Shown: piece by piece, positions 1 to 9,275 of the stretch
Position numbering within the stretch: the stretch's first letter is position 1
How the letters are laid out: each line of letters opens with the position of its first letter
Source of the DNA: an uncultured Coriobacteriaceae bacterium
GTDB taxonomy: Bacteria > Actinomycetota > Coriobacteriia > Coriobacteriales > Atopobiaceae
Assembly (NCBI GenBank): GCA_902773995.1
Contig: CACYGL010000026.1
Coordinates: 1-57,305, forward strand
Length of the DNA stretch: 57,305 nt
Reading direction: 5' to 3'
Program-made: the position numbers and the translations under genes
Notes under the pieces: model-generated
The model's input: only the letters and a program-made list of their open reading frames with translations
Databases searched by the model: none
Told to the model about the DNA's origin: nothing

Positions 1-62
1 TACTTGATGTAGAGCTCGACCGCTCTTTTACTCTGCTCGAGGGAGTACACGCCGTCCTCCAA
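1..62 (-). CDS. Transposase N-terminus (IS3-like OrfA/HTH), cut by window edge
   Basis: Read leftwards from a TTG at 62-60, the frame gives MEDGVYSLEQSKRAVELYIK and runs off the window. This resembles the start of IS3-family HTH transposases in Actinobacteria, where a YSxEQ..RAVELYIKYG segment opens the DNA-binding helix-turn-helix. Only about 20 residues are visible, so family and intactness cannot be judged. The position at the edge of a glycan locus fits an insertion-sequence boundary. TTG is chosen because the in-frame sequence upstream has no better start; the ATG at 69-67 is in another frame and stops after 13 codons. Confidence 0.45.
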   Translation of the reverse strand, partial: MEDGVYSLEQSKRAVELYIK

Positions 63-63
63 A

Positions 64-379
64 CGTCATCGTTTGGTACGGATTTCCGGTACCACCCCCT
101 TTGCACACGAAACTATTTCGGCTTTCGTCGCGGGCACCGACCCCCACCTGCCTGACTCGCCCAGCGTGAGGCTCTCCTCGAGCCTGGGACTAGGCCATCC
201 GGACTCCATAAGCCTTCCGTGGCGCACAGCCCGGCCGACAATCGCCCCACGATTATCATGAGTACTAAATAGCTCACTCCATTCTTCAATCCGAGTCACA
301 CATGTAGGTCAATAAGACCAATGGTGTATTGGGATATACTCAGGACCATCAAAATACATAAGTTATTTGGAGAGACACC
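64..379. other. Intergenic; possible IS end, no gene seen
   Basis: No convincing gene lies here; the short ORFs on both strands have no family resemblance or ribosome site. Just upstream of the transposase start is an imperfect inverted repeat at 75-93 (GGTAC arms around a 9-nt centre) that could belong to the IS end. A GGAGAG ribosome site at 369-374 serves the next gene. Confidence 0.4.
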
Positions 380-1372
380 TTGGGCGACAGACACCTCAAC
401 ATCATCCCGCCGGCGAGGCGCGACGGCACGCCGCTGCTCTGTATCGTCGTCCCCTGCTACAACGAGGAGGAGGTCCTCCCCCTCTCGAGCAAGATCCTCG
501 CGAACACCGTCCGCGACCTGGTGCGCAAGGGCAAGGTCTCGCCCGAGAGCCGCATAATCTTCGTGGACGACGGCTCGCAGGACTCCACGTGGGGCATCAT
601 CGAGTCCCTCCACGCGTCCGACCGCGTCTTCACCGGGATCAAGCTCGCGCACAACGAGGGGCACCAGCGCGCCCTCTACGCGGGGCTTATGGATGCCCTC
701 GACCGCGGCTGCGACGTCTCCGTCTCGATCGACGCCGACCTCCAGGACGACGTGGACGTGATCGAGGGGATGGTGGACAAGTGGGCGGCCGGCGCCGAGG
801 TGGTCTACGGCGTCCGCGACAACCGCGACACGGACACCGGCTTCAAGCGCAACACCGCGCAGGCCTACTACCGCTTTATGAACAAGCTGGGGACCGAGCT
901 CGTCTACAACAGCGCGGACTTCCGCCTCATGAGCGCTCGCGCCCTCGAGGCCCTCTCGCAGCACCGCGAGGCCAACCTCTTCCTGCGCGGCATCGTCCCC
1001 TCCCTCGGCTTCAGGACCGACGAGGTCTACTACAGCCGCAAGGAGCGCATGGCGGGCGAGTCCAAGTACCCGCTCTCCAAGATGGTCGCGCTCGCCGCCG
1101 AGGGGGTCACGTCCTTCTCGGTCGAGCCCATGCACGCGATGACCGTCGTGGGCCTCGTCTCCCTCGTCGTCGCCCTCGTCATGCTCGTCTACACGATCGT
1201 GAGCTGCGCCACGGGCAACGCCGTCGCCGGCTGGGGCAGCATCATGGTCTCCATCTGGCTGGTGGGCGGCCTCGTCATCACCTCGCTCGGCGTGACCGGC
1301 GAGTACGTGGGCAAGGCCTACCTCGAGACCAAGCGGCGCCCGCGCTACATCGTGGACGTCGAACTGGACTAG
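380..1372 (+). CDS. Polyisoprenyl-phosphate glycosyltransferase, GT2 (GtrB/DPM1-like)
   Basis: A 330-residue family 2 glycosyltransferase that, by family, moves a sugar from a nucleotide donor to undecaprenyl phosphate on the cytoplasmic face. Visible motifs are VVPCYNEEE (23-31), FVDDGSQD (61-68) and the metal-binding DADLQDD (118-124). The acceptor-region SRKERMAGESKYP signature is followed by two C-terminal transmembrane segments (about 250-272 and 283-305), the standard DPM1/GtrB layout. The TTG start at 380 is chosen because GGAGAG lies 5 nt upstream; no ATG upstream has a ribosome site. The next gene, a GtrA-like flippase, starts 9 nt after the stop, so the two probably form the usual GtrAB pair with the membrane protein that follows. 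The sugar cannot be told from sequence. Confidence 0.9.
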   Translation: MGDRHLNIIPPARRDGTPLLCIVVPCYNEEEVLPLSSKILANTVRDLVRKGKVSPESRIIFVDDGSQDSTWGIIESLHASDRVFTGIKLAHNEGHQRALYAGLMDALDRGCDVSVSIDADLQDDVDVIEGMVDKWAAGAEVVYGVRDNRDTDTGFKRNTAQAYYRFMNKLGTELVYNSADFRLMSARALEALSQHREANLFLRGIVPSLGFRTDEVYYSRKERMAGESKYPLSKMVALAAEGVTSFSVEPMHAMTVVGLVSLVVALVMLVYTIVSCATGNAVAGWGSIMVSIWLVGGLVITSLGVTGEYVGKAYLETKRRPRYIVDVELD

Positions 1373-1381
1373 GGGCCGCGC

Positions 1382-1786
1382 ATGGGTGGCATCAAGAAGC
1401 TCGCCGCGCAGTTCCTCAAGTTCGGCGTCGTCGGCGTCATCGCCACGGGCATCGACTTCGGGATCATGATCCTCCTCACCGAGGCCTTCGGCGTCGACCC
1501 CGTCGTCTCCTCGGGCGTCTCCTTCTGCACCTCGACGGTCTTCAACTACCTCGCCTCGATGCGCTTCGTCTTCACGCACCGGGACGACCTCTCCAGGAGG
1601 CGCGAGTTCGCCATCTTCGTGGTGCTCTCGCTCATCGGCCTGGGCCTCAACCAGCTCATCATGTGGGGCGGCACCACGGCCCTGGGCGAGCGCTGGTACG
1701 TCCTGGCGAAGGTGGCCGCGACGGGCATCGTGATGCTCTGGAACTTCTTCTCCCGCAAGCACTGGCTCGACGCGGAGAAGGGCTAG
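1382..1786 (+). CDS. GtrA-like membrane protein (lipid-linked sugar flippase)
   Basis: A 134-residue protein of the GtrA family with four predicted transmembrane segments. The family signature is clear: QFLKFGVVGVIATGIDF near the start, the NYLASMRFVF segment in the middle and an aromatic-basic end (WNFFSRKHWL). GtrA proteins are thought to move undecaprenyl-phosphate-linked monosaccharides across the membrane for glycan modification outside the cell. It follows the GtrB-like gene by 9 nt and precedes a large membrane protein by 39 nt, so the three are likely co-transcribed. Length is normal. Confidence 0.88.
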   Translation: MGGIKKLAAQFLKFGVVGVIATGIDFGIMILLTEAFGVDPVVSSGVSFCTSTVFNYLASMRFVFTHRDDLSRRREFAIFVVLSLIGLGLNQLIMWGGTTALGERWYVLAKVAATGIVMLWNFFSRKHWLDAEKG

Positions 1787-1825
1787 CCTTTCGGCCGGGA
1801 AGGCCGGGAACGAGATTGGACTGGA

Positions 1826-3472
1826 ATGAGCGAAGCATCGGAGAGCTGGGGTCAGCGCCTCGCGCGCGGGCTGATGGGCGTCGTATTCGTTGCCTATGCC
1901 CTGGTATGTGCCATACTTCTCTTCGTCGACCGCAATATTACTTATTGGGGAAGCAACGGCAACGTCCCTCTTCTCCCAAACCTCGCTGTTTTCGCCCTAA
2001 TTGTCGTCGGGATGCTCCTTTACCAAATACTAAGAACAAAAGTCAGGGCAGCGAGAAGGATATGTGCCCTTGATGACAAAGAAAGGAGAGCCATCTGCAT
2101 TCTTGCAACGCTGGCACTGTTCTCTTACCAGGTTGCATCCTTCTACTACGCAGGTATTTTGACTGGATGGGACGTGGGAGGACTGCGACGGGTCTCCGTC
2201 TTTCCATCCCCCATATCCCAAACACTTCCCGCTGTTGATTGGGCTTACCTCTACTTCTCACGCTATCCGAACAACCTCTTGCTTCTAATTCTCCTCCGGG
2301 CACAGGATCACATCCGGGCGGTAGCGATGCCCAGCATCAGTCCGGGAGTGTTCTACGCCCTGGTCTCGATGCTTCTGGTCTCCATATCCTTCTACCTGTT
2401 CACGAGGGTCTCTGCCAGGCTGTTCGGGCGGGGGAGGCTCTCCGTTGCCGCCGACGTCGTCTTCCTCGTCCTCGCCGGGCTCTCCCCCTGGTACATGATC
2501 CCCTACTCGGACACGTACGGGCTCTTCCTGTGCACGCTCATGCTCTGCATCCTCGTCTGCTATCACAACTCCGTACCCGCACTCATCGTTTTCGGACTGC
2601 TATGCGCGGTGGGATACAACATCAAACCAACCTGCATCTTTATCATCATCTCAGTGTGCCTATCGTGGCTTCTGGAGTCCCTAGGGACGGGTACACTCCA
2701 CAGAGCAGTCACCGACATTGTTGTAATCATGGTTGCGTTCGTAGTCTCGCTTGGGGTGGTGAATGTTACCACCGGAAGGCTCGGCATTTCCTGGGACGAG
2801 AACGCCAGGTTCACCGCGACCCACTTCGCAATGATGGGTCTCAACGACGATACCGATGGAGCCTATTCGGCAGATGATGTTGAGTTATCGATAGCACAAC
2901 CCACTGTCGAAGCCCGAGAGAAGGTAAACAAGACCGTCATCCGAGAGCGCTTGGAAGCATACGGACCCATTGGGCTGGCCAAGCATTTAATAAAAAAGGT
3001 GCTCGCCTGTTTCAATGATGGAACCTTCACATGGGGCTTTGGCGGGGAATTCTTTTATGAAACCATAGGCACCGCCTCGAACGACAGCTCCAATTTTTTC
3101 CACTACATGTACCCCTCCGACAGTTCCACTGGACTGACCCCCTATCGCGTCTTCTGTACCATCGAGCAGATTCTGTGGATTATTTGCCTGATGGGGATAC
3201 CGCTTGGCATTCTATGCCCGAAAAAGAATCAACACTCCACCGGACGTGACGAGGGAGGAGCCGGCTCCTCTATGGCAATTTGGCTCGTCATTGCCTACTG
3301 CGTGGGAGCGATGCTTCTCTTCCTACTCGTGTTTGAGACGAGAGCACGCTACCTTTACCTGTACTCTGGATACTTCGTTCTACTCGGGATGCACGGATAC
3401 CAACAAGCCAGAATTAGACTAGGCGCATGGCACAAGAATCGCCTGCAGGAACTAAGTCACCAGGGCCTGTAG
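1826..3472 (+). CDS. Multi-pass membrane protein, probable GT-C-type glycosyltransferase
   Basis: A 548-residue protein with about a dozen hydrophobic segments, short loops and a longer soluble stretch around residues 330-430. Third in the GtrB-GtrA order, it occupies the place of the GtrC-type transferase that uses the flipped lipid-linked sugar outside the cell. The C-terminal FETRARYLYLYSGYFVLL resembles the arginine/aromatic segment common in large mannosyl/glucosyltransferase-like membrane proteins. No DxD or family-specific catalytic motif was firmly identified, so the enzyme role rests on neighbours and topology. Base composition falls within the gene: the first and last thirds are AT-richer than the flanking gtr genes, as is common for variable glycan genes. 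Start ATG 1826 has only a weak GGA upstream. Confidence 0.6.
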   Translation: MSEASESWGQRLARGLMGVVFVAYALVCAILLFVDRNITYWGSNGNVPLLPNLAVFALIVVGMLLYQILRTKVRAARRICALDDKERRAICILATLALFSYQVASFYYAGILTGWDVGGLRRVSVFPSPISQTLPAVDWAYLYFSRYPNNLLLLILLRAQDHIRAVAMPSISPGVFYALVSMLLVSISFYLFTRVSARLFGRGRLSVAADVVFLVLAGLSPWYMIPYSDTYGLFLCTLMLCILVCYHNSVPALIVFGLLCAVGYNIKPTCIFIIISVCLSWLLESLGTGTLHRAVTDIVVIMVAFVVSLGVVNVTTGRLGISWDENARFTATHFAMMGLNDDTDGAYSADDVELSIAQPTVEAREKVNKTVIRERLEAYGPIGLAKHLIKKVLACFNDGTFTWGFGGEFFYETIGTASNDSSNFFHYMYPSDSSTGLTPYRVFCTIEQILWIICLMGIPLGILCPKKNQHSTGRDEGGAGSSMAIWLVIAYCVGAMLLFLLVFETRARYLYLYSGYFVLLGMHGYQQARIRLGAWHKNRLQELSHQGL

Positions 3473-4171
3473 GAAATAACAGCCTGCATAGCCGTGATAA
3501 TCGCGAACCAACAGCAACTAGGCCATCGGCGCTCGTGGCCACCGTTTCCCATGATTCTAGGAAGCCACTAATAGTCATTGCTTCCTCTCCCCTCCAGCTT
3601 TTTCAACGCAGAGCTCTCTTGCGATTCTTGTCATCCAAGTACGCGCCTATCGTCGGACATCGACTGCAGCAGGTGCATCGCCCGCCTGCATGTCGTGCGC
3701 AGCCTTACCCGAATGCATCCCTACAACTTAGCCCCCACACTTGCGGCAAGTCTCACCCACTAGAGATGAAAAGGAGAGGAAGGTAGCCAGCGAGACACTG
3801 AGTGAAGCTACCGGGCGATTCTCTCAGTTGTAATATATGAGTGTGTTTGATGGCCTCGGGCTTGAGGAAAGCGCACCGTACAGCCAGCGATGCTCGTTGA
3901 CTCTCTGGGGATGCGCCTTAATCTTCTCGACTCTTGAGTGGCAGATGTCACGAGCTCAAATTTCCTATTGAACATTGAACGTCAAAACCGCATCGATTAA
4001 CGTCCTGCGCTATTTCGGCCGTATGAGAATGAACTATATTAAGGATTAATAATGCAGTATTGAGCTTGGCGAACAAGAGCAGGAATCGAATCAGGCCTAT
4101 TTGCTTCAGAAAAGTAAGGACATATATCTAAAGCCGTCTCTTTCATAACTTGGAAAATGATAGGGAAATAG
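3473..4171. other. 700-bp intergenic region without a recognisable gene
   Basis: Short ORFs here (for example 3578-3763 on the plus strand) have no family resemblance or good ribosome site. Composition shifts from mixed to AT-rich toward 4171. The stretch could hold decayed gene remnants left by rearrangement of the glycan locus, but nothing can be named. An AT-rich segment around 3826-3840 could be promoter-like. Confidence 0.4.
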
Positions 4172-5281
4172 ATGAGTCGAATCATGAGACTTAACGACAG
4201 GCTCAATTTCTTTCTGGTTAGCAGGTATCGTTCAGAGATATACGGTATTGCCGCCTTATGGATTGTCTTTCTGCATGAGATTTCTTTCCAGGGTTTGGGC
4301 GATAACATTTCTAATAGATTCCTTAGACTGCCCATCCAGCTACTGCGTGAAGGCGATGTTGGTGTTGACGTATTTTTGTTCTTGTCTGGAGTCTCCCTGT
4401 ATTTCGCCCTAGCCAAAAAGCCAACTATGGGTCGCTATATTCTGCGACGGCTCGATCGGGTATTAATTGCCGTCTTCATCATCTATGGAACTCGTTGGAT
4501 AATCCAAGCGGTGTACTACCGGCAGGATTGGCACCTCCTTGCCATGGAATTTTCTTTAACACAGTTCTGGCTGATTGGTCGCAATGATGGTACCTGGTAT
4601 ATCTCGCTTCTGATTCCTTTATACATTCTCTATCCATCGATACACGGAATCTTGTTTGCAAAAAATCGGCGCTTATGGATTGGCTCATGGGCGGTAGTGC
4701 TGATTGGATTCTCGATATTGCTATATTCGCTGGTACATTATGCCAATCTGGATTACTTCAATGATGTCGAGAATGCCCTGAGGCGCATACCCACGTTTCT
4801 TCTCGGCTGCGCTTTTGGCAAGGCAGTTTATGAGAAGAGGAAAGGCAGTGCACTGCTTTGGGGCGCTGCTGTGGTGTCATGTATTGGGTATCTCGTATTC
4901 AAGCATTACTCGACATTGCAAGGTAACACGTACTGGAGACTTATATATGTCCCGGCAGGACTGGGATTCAGCTATATGTTCGCGCTTATCTTCTATCTCT
5001 TTGATATATCAAATTGTAAGTTGCTTCGTGGGCTAAGCATGTTCTTTAATTTCCTCGGCGAATTTTCGCTAGAGCTTTACTTGATTCACCTTGCGCTTAT
5101 TACCATCACTAATCTATTCGGTATTCCATCAACAAACAGCGCTGCACTAATTTGGATTGTGATATCAATCGTTGGGGCTTGGGGAATCTCTAAAGTAGCA
5201 GCACATCTGTCAAACAAGATTGAACAGGTAGCTTTTGCAAACGAAACGGATAGCCCATCTTATACATCTTGCATTGGATAG
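4172..5281 (+). CDS. Acyltransferase family 3 membrane protein (OafA-like)
   Basis: A 369-residue integral membrane acyltransferase (Acyl_transf_3 family) with about ten hydrophobic segments. It shows the family's N-terminal region with HE (FLHEISFQ, about residues 35-42) and the GDVGVDVFLFLSG segment (about 65-77), followed by a basic R-x-x-R loop (RYILRRLDRV). Such enzymes O-acetylate or otherwise acylate surface sugars. The gene is notably AT-rich compared with the gtr genes. It stands alone on the plus strand, converging on the minus-strand operon that ends at 5622. ATG 4172 has a weak AGGGAAA upstream. A second member of this family heads the minus-strand operon. Confidence 0.85.
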   Translation: MSRIMRLNDRLNFFLVSRYRSEIYGIAALWIVFLHEISFQGLGDNISNRFLRLPIQLLREGDVGVDVFLFLSGVSLYFALAKKPTMGRYILRRLDRVLIAVFIIYGTRWIIQAVYYRQDWHLLAMEFSLTQFWLIGRNDGTWYISLLIPLYILYPSIHGILFAKNRRLWIGSWAVVLIGFSILLYSLVHYANLDYFNDVENALRRIPTFLLGCAFGKAVYEKRKGSALLWGAAVVSCIGYLVFKHYSTLQGNTYWRLIYVPAGLGFSYMFALIFYLFDISNCKLLRGLSMFFNFLGEFSLELYLIHLALITITNLFGIPSTNSAALIWIVISIVGAWGISKVAAHLSNKIEQVAFANETDSPSYTSCIG

Positions 5282-5621
5282 GATAATGGCTCAGATTCCG
5301 ACTTAGTCAAAGCACCTATTGAGGTGAATTAGATAGAGACTCTCTAAGCTGCTCGCTAAGCTCTGCAACTTAGGTAGCCGCAATTTATGACAAGTCGATA
5401 TCTGTTATTGGCAGAAGTATAACTACGCGAACGCTATAGATATACAAATACAGCGATAGCACAACGTTCAGCAACTCGAATATGCGACCGAAATGTGACC
5501 GCTGAAGTCAACCGTATTCCACACCTGGGCTCTATCTGAAAGCCACAGCATTAATGCTGTCCTGGCTGTTTTGCACTAAGCACCCAGTCCGTTATCCAAG
5601 CTGTCGAAATACCCATATCAT
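5282..5621. other. AT-rich intergenic region between convergent genes
   Basis: This lies between the 3' ends of the plus-strand acyltransferase and the minus-strand flippase gene. I see no gene, RNA or strong hairpin with a T-run. Its composition matches the AT-rich glycan locus. Confidence 0.5.
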
Positions 5622-7082
5622 TCATTTTCTCAACAGTTCTTGGACAAAATCCCTCTTGATAATCACAATCGCACAGAAGCCGATGATGATTGCATACCTA
5701 ATCATCGCATACGGGTATAGAAGATTACAGGCGAGCATTGCAACCATTGCAACTATCGCTATCGTCCAGACCAGCTTGGCGTTAATCATCTTCCTCGTCG
5801 TCTCAGCGCCTACGTTCTTTTTGCAGACGAAAATACTAAAGATGGTATGAGCAAGCGCCAAAAGGCCGTAACAGAGGACTGTGCTGTACGCTGCTGCCGA
5901 GAAGCCAAATACAGGGATAAATACTAGGTTGAGTACGATATTCGCCCCAGCAGCAATCATCGACGCAACTGAAATGAATTTGTTGGCCATAAAATAGAAC
6001 TCATAGTTCGACAGAACATTGTAGATGAAGGTAAAAACAACACTCATTATCACGGGGGGCATCACGATAACCGCCTCTTGGTACTCTCCTGGAGCAGCAA
6101 TTAATAGTATCTCAGGGGAAATGAGTGTAACGGCAACGCCGATTGCCGAGAGAAAGGCAATCATCATCGCTGTTCTTTGAGAGAGGCCATCATAATTGCC
6201 TCTCTTAATTTTTTCGAATTGCCATGGCACTATCGAACTGTTGAGAGCACTTGAGATGATAGACAGAGCCATACCGATTGTATAGGCGACGGCATAATGC
6301 GCAGCAGCGCTCTCCCCAACCATGGACGCAATCATAATGCGATCGATTTGGCCCAGAATGATGAGAGAGAGATAGTGAGGAATTAGGGGCACACTAAAGC
6401 TAAATGCAAATCTCCAGTATTCGCCTACATACGGATGCAGAGATTTGTGTTGGGTAGAAATCACAATGCACGCAGCGACTGCGCAACCACCAATGGCTGA
6501 CGTCAGGACTTTTGCTGTTGCCTTCATCGAGTCATCTGGAACAACTGCTACAGCAATAACAGAAAGTACCGTTACGGCGACTGCAAAAATGAAAGTCATA
6601 CCAAGCAGTGCCACATATTTATACTCATAGCGTTGCCTTGCGCACCAAAGAGCATAGATTTGGTTAGCGAATATCTGAAAGAACATAGTCACAATAAGCG
6701 GCAATGGCATATCAACCAAATTAGGGAAAATTGCGCAGGCGCAAATTACCACCGCAGCAACCACAATGTTGACTAGGGAAAAAAGCCCCTCCATTGACGA
6801 GGAGTAGCGATCACGGTCCTCGGAAAACTTCACCATGCCGTTGTTGAAGGCGCCCGCCGAGAGGTTTAACGTAGCAAAGACGCTGAAGACCTGCACCCAA
6901 GAGTTGTACACGGTAACAATGCCATACTGTTCCGACGACATGAGCCTAGTAAAAAATGGCATCGAGAGAAAACTGATGCCGGAAGATATGCAGTTGCATA
7001 CCGTGAACCACAGCGCCGCCTTTGTCGTAACAGGCGATTCTTCATAACGTTTTGCGAGTTTTTTAAACAAGGAGATCTCCAA
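5622..7082 (-). CDS. Polysaccharide flippase, Wzx-like (MOP superfamily)
   Basis: A 486-residue oligosaccharide transporter with about 12-14 transmembrane segments. The N-terminus (AALWFTVCNCISSGISFLS, then MPFFTRLMSSEQYGIV) carries the typical Wzx/RfbX start, in which a P-x-x-T-R-L-M segment is followed by a Y-G motif. By family it flips undecaprenyl-diphosphate-linked repeat units to the outer face for polymerisation. It is the last gene of the minus-strand glycan operon, and its first codons overlap the end of the preceding beta-propeller gene by 20 bp, suggesting translational coupling. A Wzy-like polymerase in the same operon supports a Wzx/Wzy-type pathway. Confidence 0.88.
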   Translation of the reverse strand: MEISLFKKLAKRYEESPVTTKAALWFTVCNCISSGISFLSMPFFTRLMSSEQYGIVTVYNSWVQVFSVFATLNLSAGAFNNGMVKFSEDRDRYSSSMEGLFSLVNIVVAAVVICACAIFPNLVDMPLPLIVTMFFQIFANQIYALWCARQRYEYKYVALLGMTFIFAVAVTVLSVIAVAVVPDDSMKATAKVLTSAIGGCAVAACIVISTQHKSLHPYVGEYWRFAFSFSVPLIPHYLSLIILGQIDRIMIASMVGESAAAHYAVAYTIGMALSIISSALNSSIVPWQFEKIKRGNYDGLSQRTAMMIAFLSAIGVAVTLISPEILLIAAPGEYQEAVIVMPPVIMSVVFTFIYNVLSNYEFYFMANKFISVASMIAAGANIVLNLVFIPVFGFSAAAYSTVLCYGLLALAHTIFSIFVCKKNVGAETTRKMINAKLVWTIAIVAMVAMLACNLLYPYAMIRYAIIIGFCAIVIIKRDFVQELLRK

Positions 7083-8052
7083 TATTGCGAATTAGAGCAG
7101 TACCAATGTACTCGTGATTATTTCGACGAGCGTTGTACCAAAGTCTGACTGAGCCATCAGCCAACAAAAGCGCGCTAGGTTTATAGACCGCATGTGCATC
7201 CCAAGCGTCACGCTCCGGGCCAACGAGAGGGTTCGCTTTAGATCGTTGCCACGTCTGCCCGTCATCATCTGAAAACGCCATGCATATGCGCGCGACATCT
7301 AGATTCTGATAACCGATATAGAACATTGCCAAGTTGTCACAACCTAGATTGATTACTGAACACCCACCAACCTTGTAAGAATCACAGGGCTCATTTCCCT
7401 TTGAAAGAACATAATCATGTGCTTTTTCCCAATGAATGCCATCTGGGCTCATAGCGTGGCAAATAACATCAGGCTCGTAATCTTCTCCCGCGGCATACCA
7501 CATGCGATATCGACCGTCGTTCGTTTTTGATACCCAGGGATTCATTAATGATGTCCCCTCGTGCGCAAGGGTTGGCAGAAGAACGGGAGCATCCGACTGT
7601 CTCTCAAAGGAAATGCCATCATCACTTGCAGCAAAGCCAATGGCACTCGTTCCGTTGCATTGGCCCGTAAACCACATGAGCCAACGCGATCCTTCCTGTA
7701 TCACACAAGCACGATTTACTGTGGAGTCCCAAGATGAAACATCACTTTTGCCGGCAAGCGATACGCCGATCTTGGTCCAGGTTAGCCCATCGATTGAATC
7801 CCAACGTTCTATTGAGCCATCATTTCTGCAAGACACGTACATTGCCAGCTGGCCTTTGTCAGTCAACATGACATATGGGTCAAACATCGAGCCAGTTGAG
7901 TCACTCCCCAAGACGGGCAACGGGTATGCCTCTACTCCATATGCAACATGAGGATAGTCGTAGGCCTTACGCTGATTTATTGCTTTCTGGCATACCCGTG
8001 AAAGCTTATTCAGGCCTCTTGTAATTAGCATAGACATTTCATTGTTTGTCAC
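7063..8052 (-). CDS. Five-bladed beta-propeller, glycosidase-like protein (GH43/GH32-like)
   Basis: A 329-residue protein made of repeated blades with the WYxSxDGxxW pattern (for example SIDGLTWTKIG, AASDDGISFER, AMSPDGIHWEK, AFSDDDGQTWQR), as in GH43/GH32/GH68 and GH130-like propellers. I see no signal peptide or membrane segment, so it is probably cytoplasmic. Candidate acidic residues occur (FDPYVM near the start, NPWVSK in the middle), but catalytic residues cannot be assigned without alignment. Its start overlaps the stop of the polymerase gene by 4 bp (ATGA) and its end overlaps the flippase start, so it belongs to the glycan operon. Possible roles are trimming lipid-linked repeats, sugar phosphorolysis, or a sugar-binding accessory. 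The activity is unknown. Confidence 0.65.
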   Translation of the reverse strand: MTNNEMSMLITRGLNKLSRVCQKAINQRKAYDYPHVAYGVEAYPLPVLGSDSTGSMFDPYVMLTDKGQLAMYVSCRNDGSIERWDSIDGLTWTKIGVSLAGKSDVSSWDSTVNRACVIQEGSRWLMWFTGQCNGTSAIGFAASDDGISFERQSDAPVLLPTLAHEGTSLMNPWVSKTNDGRYRMWYAAGEDYEPDVICHAMSPDGIHWEKAHDYVLSKGNEPCDSYKVGGCSVINLGCDNLAMFYIGYQNLDVARICMAFSDDDGQTWQRSKANPLVGPERDAWDAHAVYKPSALLLADGSVRLWYNARRNNHEYIGTALIRNIGDLLV

Positions 8053-9275
8053 GCTGCTCGCCCCTCTCGGGCATTCACTATTTTCTTCAAAATATTAGTT
8101 GGTGCATAATCTGAGCAGCTAGCAAAGGTCATTAATGCAAATATGTTATAAGGAATACCCATAAGATGCTCGTTAATAAATGACGCCAAGGCGATTCCAA
8201 ATAGGAGCCAAGCGATAATTCCAGCGTTTCTTTTAGCCCTTATTAGCGGAACCGTACAAAGGGTAAGCACAAGAAGAAGTATGACGATGCCGTAGCGCAA
8301 GAGGATATTCACATAAGAACAGTCGATGTAAAAATAATCCTCGTAATTGATAACCTTGCCCCCGCCCCAGCCGAGCATATCTATCTGTTGGCCAAAAGCC
8401 GTCACTCCGTACTGAAGAAAGCCTTTATGGGCATAGTAGAGTCGATTGGTAAGAATGTTATTCAGCCATGACATGACACCCGAATCATTAAAGAAAATCA
8501 TCAGCCATGCACTTAGGGCAGCCATCGCAAAGAAGGAAGCGATAAATATGCGCGGAAATTGATAAGCTCTACTTCTTATTTTTCGATGAGCTTCGGAAAT
8601 GGCCACCCCCACGATAATGAGGAGCGACAGCAGGAAAGCCATCTTCCCGTCCGCAAGTTTATACACTACAACGCTCCAGATGATGGCTGGCAAATAAATC
8701 CTTATGGACAGATTGTGACGATTCAAATACAGCCATGAAAGAGTTATCGAGAGTACGTGCGCACTGAACTCGCTGATGTAATAGAAACCAAATGCATAGG
8801 CAGTGCTCGTTCCCCGAGGAATGGCAACGTTTTCTATTACTCCGATGAGGGCACACGTAATAGTAACGATGGTAAGAGTGACGCTTGCCCAAAAGTAGAG
8901 CTTGACAATCTTGTCGAAATTAACTCTGTAAGCGCCGATAACTACAATAAAGAACTGCATTGGCGCAGCGTATCCATCAACGAACATTGAGACGGCGCTA
9001 AGAAAAAGAATCGAGAGCGCCATCGCAAGCTGAATGACGCTTGATTTAAAGTCAAATAGCACCATCTTCAATGCCATCATGCCAAATGCAATGCCCTTCA
9101 GTACTGGGATGACAGTCTCAGGCATCACATAAGGGAACATCGTCGTATCAAGAAAGCCTTGTACAAGAAAAACTAAGAGTGCTAAAAGATACCAAGATTC
9201 TGCGGTAGTCGCAGTCATGAACTCCTTCAAATGAACCGTCTTAATCTCAGCACGGCTGCTCGTTTCCTCACCCAT
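8049..9275 (-). CDS. O-antigen/capsule polymerase-like membrane protein (Wzy-like)
   Basis: A 408-residue protein with about ten transmembrane segments and one larger external loop late in the sequence (about 270-320, with FGQQIDMLGWGGGKVINYED). This topology is typical of Wzy/EpsG-type polymerases, which vary greatly in sequence. The role is inferred from topology and position between glycosyltransferase and flippase genes. It overlaps the upstream GT4 gene by 8 bp and the downstream propeller gene by 4 bp. Like its neighbours it is AT-rich relative to the housekeeping genes. Confidence 0.75.
   Translation of the reverse strand: MGEETSSRAEIKTVHLKEFMTATTAESWYLLALLVFLVQGFLDTTMFPYVMPETVIPVLKGIAFGMMALKMVLFDFKSSVIQLAMALSILFLSAVSMFVDGYAAPMQFFIVVIGAYRVNFDKIVKLYFWASVTLTIVTITCALIGVIENVAIPRGTSTAYAFGFYYISEFSAHVLSITLSWLYLNRHNLSIRIYLPAIIWSVVVYKLADGKMAFLLSLLIIVGVAISEAHRKIRSRAYQFPRIFIASFFAMAALSAWLMIFFNDSGVMSWLNNILTNRLYYAHKGFLQYGVTAFGQQIDMLGWGGGKVINYEDYFYIDCSYVNILLRYGIVILLLVLTLCTVPLIRAKRNAGIIAWLLFGIALASFINEHLMGIPYNIFALMTFASCSDYAPTNILKKIVNAREGRAA

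Noticed and set aside
296..1762. A 488-codon minus-strand frame opposite the GtrB/GtrA genes
   Set aside because: Rich in E, D, R, H and G as expected for a shadow; the plus strand encodes clear families.
3427..3786. A 119-codon plus-strand ORF overlapping the end of the GtrC-like gene
   Set aside because: Overlaps a better gene, has many Pro, Ser, Arg and His, and shows no family resemblance.
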